A DNA stretch of 64,000 nt. Origin: Kryptolebias marmoratus (Eukaryota > Chordata > Actinopteri > Cyprinodontiformes > Rivulidae). The translations under genes were made by a program, and so were the position numbers. The stretch lies in NCBI RefSeq assembly GCF_001649575.2, contig NC_051434.1:18160524-18224523 (forward strand). The letters run 5' to 3'. The notes under the pieces were generated by a model, which worked only from the letters and a program-made list of their open reading frames with translations, searched no databases and had not been told where the DNA came from. The stretch's first letter is position 1; each line of letters starts with the position of its first letter. Positions 1 through 12,609 of this stretch are shown here, in pieces.

Positions 1-689
1 ATTCTAAAATCTAAAGGCCACAGACCAAAGGCTAACATCAAAGTAGTTGCTAATTTCAGTCAATTGTAATAAAAAAAAACTATTATACACATAGCATAAT
101 ATACAGTGTAGTGTACACAGCAGTCTGTGAGCTTGAGCAAAGCTTAGAAGCAGTTTATTTATACACGGTATGCTCTCACAGACACACAAGGACACGCAGA
201 TGCAGCAATTTGTTGTGACAAACTGCTGAGTGAAACTCCAGTCTGACTTCTGTTCACCTATTCACATCTGAAGGCACCATCTATTAAAGTAAGACTGTCA
301 GGCATGCTGGGAAATTTACACACACACACGCATAAACACACACACTCACTGTTGGGGTGAAAACACTGTTCACATAGAGGAAAAGCTGCCATTCAGTTCA
401 TTTCTCATGAAAGGGGGTTACGTTCAAAGCAATTGTCTAGTGTGCATATCTGTATGTCTTTAATATGTGATAGAGTGAAAAAAAAAAAAGAAAATTAATT
501 GTTTTGTTTATTTTACAAAGATTTGCTCCAAAGGTTTGGATAGATATGTTGGTATCCATAAAGAGACTGTTAATCTTTGCATTACATTCATGTTCCAAAC
601 CAAGTGTTTGACCTAAATTAGCATCACAGGTGCCTTCAAGTTTTTCTTTAGCCAATCAGCCTATTTAAAGGGGACAAACAGCCACCGGG
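1..689. other. Non-coding, no gene seen
   Basis: AT-rich unique-looking DNA with a short CA-rich stretch near 319-349 and A-runs. Open frames of 60-70 codons on the minus strand have no recognisable domain and look like chance. No repeat family was recognised. Confidence 0.5.
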
Positions 690-1690
690 TAGTTTGGTGT
701 CGTAGTGTGAACCACACTGAACATGGAGCAGAGAAATTGAAGGTGAGAGCTGTGTGAGGAGAAAAGAAAAACTATTGATATCCATGTTAAAGGTAAAGCC
801 TGCAAAACCATCTGGAGGCAGCTTTATGTTCCTCTGACCATAGCTGCCAATGTTATTAAAAGTATAAAGTTCATGGGGCTGTAGCCACCCTCCCAGGATG
901 TGGACACAAGAAGAAATGCAACCATAGGTTGATCAGACTAATAGTGCAGAGGGTAAAAAAAAGAGCCAAGAAAACCTTCTAAAACCATTCAACCTGAACC
1001 CCAAGGTCAAGGTACATCACTTTTTGATGACACCGTCCATCACATTTTGAATCATAATTGGCTGCATTAAAGAAGACCCAAGAGGAACCACTATTGGCAG
1101 AAATCCCCCAAAAACCCAGATAGGAATTTGCCAAAATGCAAGTCGACTGGTTTCTGGGAGAGGTTTTTGGGACTAATGAGACAAAACTGGAACTTTTTGG
1201 CCAATTTACAGAAGGAAAACTGAACCTTTCAGAGAAAAGAACACCATATCTACTGTGAAACATAGAGAAGGCTTGGCTTTGGTTTGGGGCTGCCTTGCTG
1301 CATTTGGCACAGGGAACCTTGAATCTGTGTGGTCTCAAGACTATCAAGGCATCCTGGAGCAAAACATACTGCTCAGTGTCAAAAAGCTCAATCTGAGTTG
1401 AAGGTCATGGGTCCTTTAACAACATAACGATCCAAAAACATCCAGCTCAAAACACAAAAGAATGGCTGAGAATAAAAACATTTGACTATTTATAAATAGC
1501 CCTCCATAATCCCAGATTTTACTACTAGAAAGATTTGAAAATTGTAGTGGACAAATGCTTAAAGTTATTTCAGGAATAGTTTTTATTAATATTAGGATTG
1601 TTGTGGAAAGGTATCAACAAAGTGGTTTGCGTCTGTACTTTTGTAACTTTGTATTGAAACTATAATACTTTAAAGTAAAGCTTTTTTCGA
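690..1690 (+). pseudogene. Decayed Tc1-like transposase (transposon remnant)
   Basis: Plus-strand sequence follows the layout of a Tc1/mariner transposase gene through frameshifts and stops: an N-terminal helix-turn-helix region near 720-960, then the catalytic part. The conserved block before the first catalytic Asp is readable near 1160-1205 as WGTNETKLELFG. Functional Tc1 transposases have Asp in the TDE position, so the Asp is replaced by Asn here (AAT). Downstream, the 'GGxAxGVWGC' area (1265-1300) and the 'LQQDN' area (about 1415-1435) are still traceable. The usual C-terminal block with the last catalytic residue (DLNPIE-type) is missing after about 1490, where the match breaks off. 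No terminal inverted repeats were identified. The element cannot encode an active enzyme. The family assignment rests on recalled Tc1 consensus. Confidence 0.8.
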
Positions 1691-1699
1691 TCTCTATGT

Positions 1700-2590
1700 T
1701 GTTATTTTTAAGGCAGAGGGAAAATAGCATAACAAATGATTATACTGTATATTCATTTATAAATATTGACACATACGCTGAGTGTAAAGCAGCGTGTTTA
1801 GCTCCATCGTTTTGATCATTTTCTTCACCTTTTTTTAGTTGTTGCATTCAAAAAAATCACAACAAAGACCTTTTCACCGCTGTTAGTTTCACAATAGATT
1901 ATTTCCATAGAATTCTACAGTTATTTGTAAGTTGGTTTCTGCAGCAGCTGGCTAAAGCTCTTCCAGTGCAGCCTGAAAGCAGGAATTTTGTAATATTTCT
2001 GCCAAAATAACATTGTAATGTGAAACTGATGGCAGTAAAATGATTAAAATAATGGTGTTTGTAATAACGTCTACAAAACTTTAAAAAATTGGACCATATT
2101 TAAAAGCTAATAATGGTTATTTTGAGAAGAGCTACTTCCAAAGTGGATTTTACTGTCTTCAAACAATGCAAATTTAAAAAAATGCACTGCACTTGCACCT
2201 GCAAAAAGCCTCAGGATTTTGTGTAATTAATCACACATTGTAAAAAAGATGACAGTGTGAAGTTTTATAAATGAGTATTCAAATTCCAAAATTTTACAGG
2301 CAGGTCAACAGGAGTTGTAGGATGGCAGCAAATACTTTTGACTTAGCTGCATTCAGACTAGCCATTAGCTCATCAGTCCAGTCAGACAAAAACTCCTATT
2401 TCTTTCCTAGTAGTGAAACATAAACAATAGATACTGTAAGGTATTAATGTGAATTTACAACTTTCTATGTAACCCACTTTAAAATGGCTGAATTATCCTT
2501 TAAAGGTAAGTGAAACTGTAAAAGCTGATGTGCAGCCCTGACAGAAAAAAACACACTGCACTTCCCATATGGACAATCACATTTTCACTT
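1700..2590. other. Non-coding, no gene seen
   Basis: AT-rich DNA directly after the Tc1 remnant. No repeat, RNA gene or coding signature was recognised. Confidence 0.45.
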
Positions 2591-2603
2591 TTAGGAACAT
2601 GTT

Positions 2604-2705
2604 AAATTCATTATGGCTGCCACAGATAATCAACTTTAGCAAACACAAAAAAAAGGCTATAACTCAGTCTGTTTTACAGATTTCACTAAGCTAAATGATT
2701 TGACC
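2604..2705 (+). repeat. Family C dispersed repeat, single degraded unit
   Basis: Shows the family C signature in order: 'tatggctgccacag', 'aactttagcaaacaca', 'ggctataactcagt', 'gttttacaga', then 'taagctaaatgatt'. The same ordered blocks recur at nine other loci in this window. No coding capacity. Class unknown. Confidence 0.7.
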
Positions 2706-2719
2706 GTAGCAACATGTGA

Positions 2720-5700
2720 AAACCAGTAAAATCACGTTTTGTTTTCTTGTTTTTTTTATGTAAGGAAATAAATCTTAGCTTCACTCGTTGGCAGGAAGCT
2801 AGTCATTAAGACTTCACCCATTCCTCCTCATGAACTGGCAAAGACCCTGTTACAGTTTAGACCACACTCTGAAATTTGAGTCACTCCTCTACTCTGTGAA
2901 AGCAGCTCCTGCAGTGTCAAGCTGCCTGCTGGCATCAGTGTGAAGGTGTGTTTGTTTTAACTCCTGCGCTGCTCGTGTGGGTGTTGAAATGATGTAGAAC
3001 AGAGATGCAGATATGAGAGCGGGTGCTGCGTAGTGACTCCAGCAGGTGTAAAATGATGCAGGATACACCAGTTGTTTTAATTATGTCTTAAATTATAGCT
3101 TTCTCCCAACCCCCAAACCACAAAAATAAAAGGCTGACTCACTAGCTTTGAGTTAAGTCCTTTAATTTTCGGTGTTGCTTTGAATGCAACATTTAAATAG
3201 TTCATTTTGACAAAGATATATGATGACTTTGGCATCTAATACGAGTATGCAATTTGGATTATTTGAGTCAAACTGAGTGACAGTAAATAAGAAGCACAAA
3301 GGGTAGGTTGGATAGGAAAGTCATCAAAAAGCCAGGATTTAGTGTTTCATGTCTGTGACAAAAGTAAAAGCCAAGAACTTTGTCAGAAAAAGCAACCAGG
3401 CAAAACCATGATCAAATGTGAATTCATTTGTTTCCAGCACTAATATATTTTACTTTAACTCCAGGCAGAACCACATTGTTTTAACAGATTGTCCTTTTCA
3501 TTGTGCAAATGCTGAGTCAACAATCACACTATTGTTTTACTGTTTTTTATTTTTCCGTACATTTTTTTGCCATCTAACCGTTTCTGTGTATGTTGTAGTG
3601 TTTTAGCATTTTGCTACTTTTAACCTTTTAACCTTTTATTTAGCTGTCCTTTTTCATACTTTTGGCTTCTAGCTAACCTTTTTCTACTTTTAGATAGCCA
3701 TTTCCTATAGCCTGAGTTATAGCTTCTTCAGCAAATTGCAGGAGCCATTTAACACTCAGCATTCACATTGCATTTTCATAGAAAATTGGTTTGGTTCGTT
3801 TTGCCCATCTGCACTGTGTATTGTTTAGGTTTCAGTGAACAGGTGGAAGGAGAAGAACAAACTGCAAGCATTTTTTTTTTTTTGCATATTCTGAAAACAG
3901 GGGGTTTCTGAGCTGAGGTGCAAATTGACATCCTGAAGCTGCGTACACCTGTTACACTAGTTACTTGTAATGGTAACAGGTGTTGGAAGCTCCCACAGTT
4001 GTACAAGAAACCAGTTTGTAGTATGAACCAGTGTCACACAGCACAGCATTAATGGCTTGAGCTCGGTGGGCCTGTAAAACTTACAGAAGTTACAAACTCC
4101 AAATGAAGCAATAAAATGGCAGAACCAAGAACTCTAAGAAAATACAGCCTAAGAAATGGTACAAAGCCCAAGACAGATATTTTTGTACAATGAATGCTCT
4201 GTATACCACAAGTATCAACTAATTTTCCCCAAAACACAGATGCATTTTTTAAAAATATGGGTCCTTGTGTAGTAACTCCGCATTTTTTCCCTTTGCATGT
4301 TTTGGTTTTCTCTGGCTTTCTGCCACAGTCAAAAACTATGCATGTTAGGTTAACTGGTGACTCTAACTAAATTAACCTGAGCTAATATCTTAGTGTCTAC
4401 TGAGCACAGCTACTCAATCCTTCAAGCATTAGGGTAACTAAAACATTTCAAAACAAGTATTACCAATGGCTATAGGTGTGCCACATGGTAAATCAGCCTA
4501 AAGAACGCAGCAGCTGACGCTGGAACACACACATTATTAATGTTATTAGCCAAACATTCACCGGACGGGTCAATACCTTGAAGAATTGTTAGTATTTGTT
4601 ACATCGAGATAATGTCGAAACTTCAAATAAATGTGAAATATGAGTTAAATGAATCACTTTGTGTGGGATTTTATGTGTGTATTGATTAATCTATACCAGC
4701 CTAAGTAAGCACCAGAGCAGTCTGGCTGTCACTCTCTTACTTGCATAGAACAAGCCAGCAAATTGATGGCACGCTGAAGGCAGTGTGGGTGAGTCTGACA
4801 CAAGCTGGCAATGCTGCAGCTCCTATAATGCTTTTTTTTTTTTTTCCTGCACAGCCTCTACTAGAGAACACACAAATATACGCACAAATAATGCTGGCGA
4901 ATATACCATCTATGCATCCAAGGATTTATGCATGCAGCAGATAAACAGGTATACAAGCATTATTCACATTAAGGACCATTTTTCATGTTTCTGACACTTT
5001 TCTCACACCGGTGGTTTTAAATCATCATGTTATAAATCTGTTTACTCGTTACTGGATAGCGTTTCTTCCTTTAACTATGTTGTCTTTAGTCCCGTGGAAA
5101 TTCATGCAGTTGCATGGGTTGTCATCTTGCCAGGTAGAGCCTGTGTACGTGTGAGACCGTGCACCAAAAACTTCCAACCGTAGCTGTTCCTTCTGTTGTG
5201 TGTTGCGAGAGTGTTTCCCATCTCCTATCCGCAGAGCTAATCTGTGTCACCAAACAAACACCTTCTGCTTTGACAGTACCCCGAGTCGCACAGCTCCAGT
5301 GCTTCTCATTCCAACTGCACAGTTTTAATATCCACCCAAGAGAATATGGCCTGAGCGGTAAGGTTATTAAGATATGAACCATTAGCAGGTAATGTGGTGG
5401 GAAATGGCTTGTGACCTCCACCTTAGTATTTAACATTTAAATGTACTTTATGACTTATGACAGCCATTTAGAGGAGGGAAAGAGGAAGAGAGATGGAGAC
5501 GGGTAGAGCATTTGTGTGAGTGGAAGGCTGAAGAGGGAGGAGAGTTGGAGGGAAAACGTGGCAGCAAAATGTCGTGTTAAAGTACGGGTCAGACGGAGAG
5601 GAGTCAGGAGAAATAAGGTTAATTTTGTTTAAAGTCAAATTTATCAGTTCATCAAGCCAGTTAATTGCATGAGCAAAAATAGAGCTGTTGTGTTTTGTGT
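2720..5700. other. Non-coding, no gene seen
   Basis: AT-rich DNA with poly-T tracts (3870-3883, 4831-4845). Short open frames on both strands, up to 104 codons at 5122-5436, have no domain, no splice context and no codon pattern that would support a gene. Confidence 0.45.
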
Positions 5701-5710
5701 ATAATAACTT

Positions 5711-5777
5711 AACCTTCCAATCCAGGCATTCAGTAAGCCCCTAAACACTCATTTATGTTCATTAAAATGTTATAGAG
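5711..5777 (+). repeat. Local direct duplication, copy 1
   Basis: Shares about 75% of bases, in order, with 6259-6328, including 'tccagg', 'ctaaa', 'ctcat' and 'ttcattaaa'. The copies lie about 550 bp apart in the same orientation. Confidence 0.6.
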
Positions 5778-6258
5778 CTCCCTTTCAGTCAATTCACTCT
5801 GTACAACACATGAAATATGGGCTCTCACATGCTCATGTGTCCCGGCTGAAGAAACTAATAATGCCTTTAGGCAAATTATGTGTAATGACAAGTGACAGGC
5901 CACAAATGCAATTAAATACAGCCATCATTACCATCTTTAGTTTTTACACTTTTCACATCACTAACAACACCTCTCCAGAGTCAGGCCAACTGGCTACTGC
6001 TATTTAGCTCTGTTTCCCAACCAAAATTAGCCTAACTACATTTTGTTGGGGTTTTACTTTGAAAACATAGGTTCTAAAGAAAATGCTTGGACAGACTGCT
6101 GTCTCATTGCAAGAGTCCCTACTCTCTGAGTCGAGGAACCTGGTTTTGATAAAGTTTAACTAGAATGCTTTTTCCCCTACTTCCAGCTGAGATGGAATAT
6201 GTTAATGGCTAACCGCAACCAAGTAAGACACCACTCGGTCAGCTTAGGCTGAACCCTT

Positions 6259-6328
6259 GACCTTACTGTCCAGGTGTTTAGTCAGCCTCTAAATGCTCAT
6301 GTATATTCATTAAATGTCATATTCAGAG
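6259..6328 (+). repeat. Local direct duplication, copy 2
   Basis: Partner of 5711-5777. The alignment is colinear with one single-base gap. It may be an old tandem duplication or two copies of an unrecognised repeat. Confidence 0.6.
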
Positions 6329-6815
6329 TTTTTTTCCCCCAGAAAAATAAAATTTCTTCATGGTTGTTACATCTCCATTTTTGTAACAATACTGTAACAA
6401 GCAGGGATCATTTACCCACAGTCACATGCTCTGTACAAGGAACAATCAGGTTTTTAGGTGAGCTGAAGACGGCTTTATCTTATGCAAAGCCTCGGTGTAA
6501 GTGTTTGGAAATATTCATGGAAAAAAAGGCGGCGCTGAGATCATAATTAATTCAGATAAGCTGAATCTGTTCAGTCAGAATAACAAAGTGTACAAGCATG
6601 AAGGAGAAAAGGTCCTAGCACTTGATCAATACAAAAAAAGAGACAACGTTCAGTAAAAGTAATCTGAAACTGTGCCCAAACAAACCACTGACAAGAAAAA
6701 TGTGGGAAACATAATTTAGACAAACAGAATCGCAAAGATCTAAAAAATCTGTTCAGGTGTAGGCAATGCCAGAATCAGGAAAAATTGGTGCTATGTAATT
6801 TATAAGGTTAAAAAC

Positions 6816-6901
6816 ATCCATCCATCCATCCATCCATCCATCCATCCATCCATCCATCCATCCATCCATCCATCCATCCATCCATCCATCCATCCATCCA
6901 T
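6816..6901. repeat. (CCAT)n tetranucleotide microsatellite
   Basis: About 86 bp of perfect CCAT units. It directly abuts a LINE 3' end in antisense, where such tracts are commonly the retrotransposon tail (ATGG on the LINE sense strand). Confidence 0.97.
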
Positions 6902-7037
6902 CTTCTGCTTATCTGTCCCTGAGTTGTGGGGCAACAGTTTAGGCAGAGATCCCCGGACCTCACTCTCCTCATCTACTTCTTCCTGCTCATCTGGAGGGAC
7001 TCCAAGCTGTTCTCAGGCCAGCTGTGACACAAACATT
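6902..7037 (-). mobile_element. Rex3/RTE-type LINE 3' fragment
   Basis: Antisense 3' terminal sequence: 'tcttctgcttatctg' just after the CCAT tract, then 'ctcatctggagggactcc' and 'ttctcaggccagctgtgaca'. These match the recalled teleost Rex3 3' region and are shared in altered form with 58698-58831. Heavily 5' truncated. No usable reading frame remains. Confidence 0.7.
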
Positions 7038-7093
7038 TGGTTCTGGGTGAGAGGTCAGACAAAGCATGATTCACCAACCTTTGCAATGTCTAC

Positions 7094-7156
7094 AAAACCA
7101 AGGGACCATCATATCACATCCAGAGTATGGACGTGATATGATGGTTCCTTGATTTT
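7094..7156. repeat. Inverted repeat (hairpin)
   Basis: Arm 7094-7117 pairs with 7133-7156. Of 24 positions, 22 are Watson-Crick and the other two are G-U type. The 15-nt loop has a further TCCA/TGGA stem. The perfect core of each arm is 'accatcatatcac' and its complement. It lies just downstream of the LINE fragment, and its function is unknown. Confidence 0.85.
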
Positions 7157-7159
7157 GGT

Positions 7160-8885
7160 ATATTGGTCTCATTTGCCAGGCCTGGGAGCACCTGATAGCC
7201 AGGTCTTTACTCACAACTTGAACAAGCTACATAAGTCCACCCACCTGTAGATCCACCACCTGCAGGAGGTGCTGTAAGTGACCAATGCATAATGAATAAG
7301 GTGACAGTCAGAGGCGGAGGCATTAGTGGCCCATACCACAGTTGCTGAAGCTGACTTTAGGGTATTAAAACATGTATATTTAAAACCATTTTAAAGCTAA
7401 GTCTGGCTTTTACAAATGGCTCCTGTCACAGCTTAATTAAATCAACAATTCACAATAAGAGCTTTAACTTTGAACCACTAATTAGCAAACTCTAAACTTT
7501 ACACTAAAACCCCAGGTTATATGTAACAGCAATCTACAGCAGAAGCAATGTACAACAGGCTCATTTGAAACTCAGGCTGCTTTCAAACACACAAGTTTGT
7601 GTTTGATGTTCTCAGCTAGGCTTTCTCAGAAAAGTAATTACTCTGAGGCTGTCAGACAGCACAGAGTTTTTTTAACCATAGCAATTCCATATATCCAGTA
7701 ACTTCCTGTAATCTCTTTACAGAGCCGAGCCTCAATCTGTTTGTTTCATAGCTGTCAAAAGCTCACAATTTGAGAGAAACTGTATGTTTAAAGACAATCA
7801 GCTGTAGATTTAATCAGCGCACTTCGCTGCTTACTGTAATATCATGTCTTGTATTTGTGCCAATCAACATAAAAAGACAACACTGATATTCTGTCTTAAC
7901 TTTGCTGTAAATTCACTAAACCCCAGGTGGCATACTGAAGGAAAAAAAGGAGGGGTGAGGAGCTTTCAAGATACAAAAAAAAATCTGTGGAGACACATTA
8001 ACTGAGTATTATCAGTGTTCAAAAGTGATGAAAGTTGTCGTTACAGGTTTTAGAGCAAGAAGAGCTGACAAGAAGGCAGGTACAGTTTGATCTGTAAAAC
8101 TCCTCTTTATATGCGAATATGGAGTGATTTAAAATATGAGACTAAAGTTTTTAAGATTAATTTTATGAGTAAAATAATCTACTCCCTTTTATCTTAAAGG
8201 CCTAAATCTCAAATTTGTCTTGCACTATTCAACACAGTGTATTATCTGAGTCATATCTGCTGCAAGCTGCTTTTAATAGCTTGCTAGAAAATGTGAGGCA
8301 GTGATTTCAAAGACAAAGGTGCAGTGGGAAAAGAACGCAGCAGCGTTTGATTGTTGCAAACACATCAGGGGTTTAATAGTCTTCTTTTGAGAGTTAAAAC
8401 AAAACTCTAAGAAAAGTTATATAGGGAAAAAGGCATCAAAGAAATATTCATAATGGACCTGTATTGCTTTTTTGTTTAAATAATCAACTTTAGTAATTTG
8501 ATCCAGTAACCAGTAAGTCATGTGGCTGCTAAAACAAGTCACTTTGTCCTTATTTTTGGGGTAAATGATTTTGTTTCAGGTGCTCATAAATCACTAGTGC
8601 TATACTTAATAGAGCTTGATGTTCAGACTGTAAATCATTGCCAATTTTAGAGTAAAATAGATTATAAAGCAAAACGTACCCTAGGGCAGGAGTACATTGT
8701 GACTTGAAAGGTGCTACCACAGCTCTCAGGAAAATACACTGCTGTCATGTAACATATAATTTGAAGTAGACCCTCATATAAGAAAGCCGTGCCCATAATG
8801 GTGATCTTGAAGCTTCAAGACAAGGTTCAAGAAATCAGTGATATCAGAGTGTTTATATGCTTCTTTTTAGGACTATAACACAATC
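7160..8885. other. Non-coding; 7160-7345 possibly repeat-derived
   Basis: 7160-7345 is GC-richer, with motifs such as 'ctgcaggaggtgctgtaag' and 'cagaggcggaggcattag' that look like an old mobile-element segment; the class is not assignable. The rest is AT-rich unique DNA with no gene seen. Confidence 0.4.
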
Positions 8886-8889
8886 TGTT

Positions 8890-9260
8890 GCAAGCTTTTA
8901 TTTTGTTGCTTTGTGGAGCATGATCGATTAGGCATACCAGAGCGTGATAGGTTCATGATGGTTTTCATCAAGCACAAAACTTCCTTAGCAAGGTTGCGAT
9001 CGTTTATCCTTGTGGTGGCAGTGCATCCATGATAGTCATTGCCATTGGGACTGGCCAGACTGGCCTCATGCTTAGGATATGACTGAGATCGTGACCAGGT
9101 GTTGGAAACAACCTAGCGCAGACGTGATACCTGTGACTATGGTCATGTAAGCGTTGCATTAACTTCTAACATGAAACTGCATGTTGATGTGGTCTGAGAG
9201 AGCCATGCCAAGGTGGGCATTTAGCGCGTGGTGGGTGCACAGGAGAATCTCTCTGGGACA
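8890..9260 (+). repeat. Family D dispersed repeat, copy 1
   Basis: Shares ordered blocks with 26560-26900 and 33405-33760: 'agcacaaaact', 'tttatcc-ttgtggtggcagtg', 'gcctcatgct', 'atgactgagatcgtgac', 'gacgtgatacctgtga', 'gtcatg'. It also shares 'gacatagaaaatagc' with the 26.8 kb copy. No coding capacity. Class unknown. Confidence 0.55.
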
Positions 9261-9269
9261 TAGAAAATA

Positions 9270-10270
9270 GCAAGGAAAATCCTATTTGGCGAGTAGAGTG
9301 TCGCAGCATTATAACTGCCTTCACACTGAACAAGGCTTTCCAAAGTTCCTGTGATCCAGGTGTGTTCTAATAGGTCATGCAGGCGAACATAGCAAGGCCA
9401 TCATCTATTGTGAAGGAAGCCTAAAAGTCTGAATACATGTGATGGTTTATCTTCCTGTGTTAATGTGACATATTTGGTATTACTTAAGGATGCACTCAGT
9501 AACCAAGTTTTAGGGCAGAACCATTTAGCTGGACTACATTTCAAAAACTTAGCTTTAGCATTTAGCAAATTTAGCAGCTTGGAGGTAATAGGTGAATTAA
9601 AACATACATACACACACACAATTTAGCACTGAAGAAGACTAGAAACAAGTGGCTTGTATCTTTCAGAAGCTTTATACCATCAAATCAGAGTTTGCATCAC
9701 AGACTTCCTTTCTCTAGCAGAGTACATTATAGAACATTGCTAGCCTTTAAATTTGTAGCACTTTTCCTCAGTTTTTAGATGTTAATTTAAGCTATATTTA
9801 AATCTTACAATTTCTGAAAATACTGTTTACGGGAGTCAAAATGAGCTGAATAAATGAGAACATAAAGGTGATCACATATAGTAAATATAGTGTAATATAG
9901 TATAGTGTATTTGTTTTCCAGTGAACACCTGTTTCAATTGACCAATGTTTCACACATTATTTTGTGTGATGTCATACACAGGCAGCTAGCAAGTATATAG
10001 AGAGGGTTTGTCTTAGAGGGAGATTTTAACGTTTTTAAGTGATTTTGTCTGCAGTACTTGATTTAACCAAATTCAGATAGGGGTTTCAGAGAGAAGCTTT
10101 CACGGGAGAGTCAAGTTAACCACTACCATAAAGGAGGCTTGTGTACAAGTGAGTTTCCAACATCTAAAACAACTCAAACCTTAAAACCTCCATAGCTTTT
10201 CAGATGAATGCTTTATTATACATCATTACAACATGTCACTTTGTTGACAGTTATTTATACAGATGGCTAT
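9270..10270. other. Non-coding, no gene seen
   Basis: AT-rich DNA with a TATAG-type low-complexity run at 9878-9910. No feature was recognised. Confidence 0.4.
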
Positions 10271-10278
10271 GGTTATTT

Positions 10279-10520
10279 ATAGGGGTGCAATGGTACATGT
10301 ATTTGTACCAAACTGTAATGGTTCAAATGTTTTGGGCAAATACAAGAATCATACGACAAATATATTGAACCAATCAATCACCTCTCTCATCTTGAAGAGT
10401 GTGATCATGTTATTTTTTGGAGTGTGATACACAAACATATAAGAGTTGGTGTGTGTTTGTGTGTCCTTCTGATTAGGTGTGTTGAGGTGACAGCAACAAG
10501 CTTCACTCAGCACACCACAT
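10279..10520. mobile_element. Possible hAT-like non-autonomous element remnant
   Basis: Begins with 'aggggtgcaatggtacatg' followed by 'tttgtaccaaac'. This resembles the recalled terminus of common fish elements (TAGGGGTGCAACGGTACAC). The opposite end was not found, so the boundary is a guess. Confidence 0.35.
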
Positions 10521-10529
10521 ACACACCAA

Positions 10530-11500
10530 TGGGTTTTGAAGCATTCTCTTTTGTCCCTACTTCAAACATCAAAACTATCCCTTTATGACAACAGTATTCC
10601 TCTTGCAAAACATTTAAAGCTCCTAATGAACACACATTTTCTTAGTTAAATGCTAACTCTGAACAAAGGTAGACTAACTTCCTATTGCAACTAACATTTG
10701 TTTGTAATTCAAATTCACTGTGCAGACATAAAGAAACAAATATGCAAGTTTTCCCTAAATAGTCACACATCAACTGCCATTTTATGTTCAAGCATAACAA
10801 AGTTTCTGCACCTTAAATGTTGATGAATGTAAGCAAAGGCTGCGTTGAAAACATAGGCAAATTTGAATAAGAAACTCAAAACAAAAAATGGCCAATTACC
10901 TCTCTGTTTTGGGTTTTTATAGCCTTAATATGATGTCTAATAACTGGAGCATTCTAAATGTGCTTCTTCAGGCATGACCAGGAATAATGGGTCCTCCAGT
11001 CACAAGTGTTTACCTTCCTGGACAGTTGATGGCCCTCCAAAGTGTCATTACACTAACAAGACTAAACCTTGCTGCCTGTTTTCGTGAGACAGACACGTGA
11101 GAGAAAGTATCTATATGAAGGAGGGCACAACCCTGCATCCTGATGCAGAAACAAAACCTACTGCTGAATACTCAAACCACATAGATATGATGCATTTGCA
11201 TGCTGCCTAACACACATATGAATACATAAACACAAACATATTGTACTGGCAATGACAAACAAATGGTACATGGTTACTCATTAGGATGACATCCTGCACA
11301 TGACTAACCTGGTGCTATCACACTCAAACACAAGCATCCGCATTAATAATGGCACCAAATTTGAGGTCTCACACTGTTGGCTGCAAGCTCAGCTGATTGG
11401 TATTCAGTTGGGTGCATGTGTGTGTGTTTGCTGGAGTGTATCCACCTGTTACAGATCGGGTGTCTTCAGCACCCTGAAACCGATGACAGACCAGTGATAA
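10530..11500. other. Non-coding, no gene seen
   Basis: AT-rich unique-looking DNA. A short GT run lies at 11417-11430. No gene or known repeat was recognised. Confidence 0.4.
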
Positions 11501-11504
11501 ACAA

Positions 11505-12600
11505 CCACAACCACACTCTCTTATACACACATGTTTATATTTCTATCTTTATCAGGACATTGTATTGACTTCCATTCAATTTTGTAGCTTAACCCAGACC
11601 CTAACCGTAATTTACACCAATGTACCAACCCCAACAATGGCATTCCACTGCATTAGGACTGGGCTTTGGTCTCCATAAGGGCAACTACAAGGTTAGGAAT
11701 TATACCAGAAAAGGTTTTTTAAAAGTACCAAATACCAAGTATACACACACCCCCACACACACACAAGTTTCTATTTCTATCTTCCTTAGGAATTTGCACT
11801 GACTTCTTTTCATTTGTGTAGCCTACAGGGCAGGGAGAGAGCATCAAGATATTTCTTATGCAAACCTAACCATAACCATTACCAGTATGTGCCCAAAGCC
11901 TGTATCTCACTGGGCTGGGACTGTTAGCAACAAGTTGGAGACTTGGAATCACACTGAGTTGGTACTTAGGACACATTTGCATAGGTATGCAACTGTAAAT
12001 AAATTGCTACATTCACACAACATCCTTGTAAATGACATGCATTTTCTTTCTGGCACAATTTATACAATTATGTCTCATTTCAATCGCAACGTTTTCCTCT
12101 TCTTTGTCTCTAACCAGTCACAATTTGATTTCATGAGTCGCCAAATCCTCCTAAAGTCATCCCACTTTTCTCACACTGTCTGACTCGGACACTAAAACAT
12201 GTTCAAAATTTCAGCAACACCACAGCACAGGCCTCTGACTCACGTATAAAAAATTTTGGGAACTCCCTCATGAATTCCATTTGCAATTTGTTGGTAGCAA
12301 TTGTAGCCCAGTGAATTACAGGCTTAACTCTAACCTGAACTCAACCAACACCTAAGCTCTAAACTTAAACCCTAACACAAAAATGGCTCTCCACCATATT
12401 AGGACTAGGTTTTGGTTGCCACAAGGACTATGGATCCTGAGAACGTATGTGATTAATTTTTTAGAAAGGTTCCTAAACAGCACACATATATTCAGGTGCT
12501 ACAAATTCACTTACGGCCATTTTGTCACACACACATACACACACAGAGGAAGGGTAAGTTCATTTAAGTGGCACACATTTATATATATAAAGATGTACAT
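11505..12600 (+). repeat. Degenerate tandem repeat (CA-terminated, three units)
   Basis: A unit is repeated near 11530-11765, 11765-12000 and 12270-12600. Ordered blocks are an ACACAC run, 'tttctatctt-ttaggacattg', 'gacttc-ttcatttgtgtagc', an 'aaccctaacc'-like stretch, 'atggc-ctccac-attaggact', and 'ggttttggttgccacaagg'. The first two units lie head to tail. The pattern matches a fish repeat I recall that ends in CA microsatellites. The small open frames inside it are not genes. Confidence 0.6.
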
Positions 12601-12609
12601 ATTTACGCA

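Noticed and set aside
6816..6901. Regularly spaced repeat that could be mistaken for an array
   Set aside because: Pure 4-bp CCAT microsatellite without spacers; not a CRISPR array.
12340..12380. Telomere-like 'aaccctaa' words
   Set aside because: Only isolated, irregular units within a degenerate repeat; no (CCCTAA)n array.
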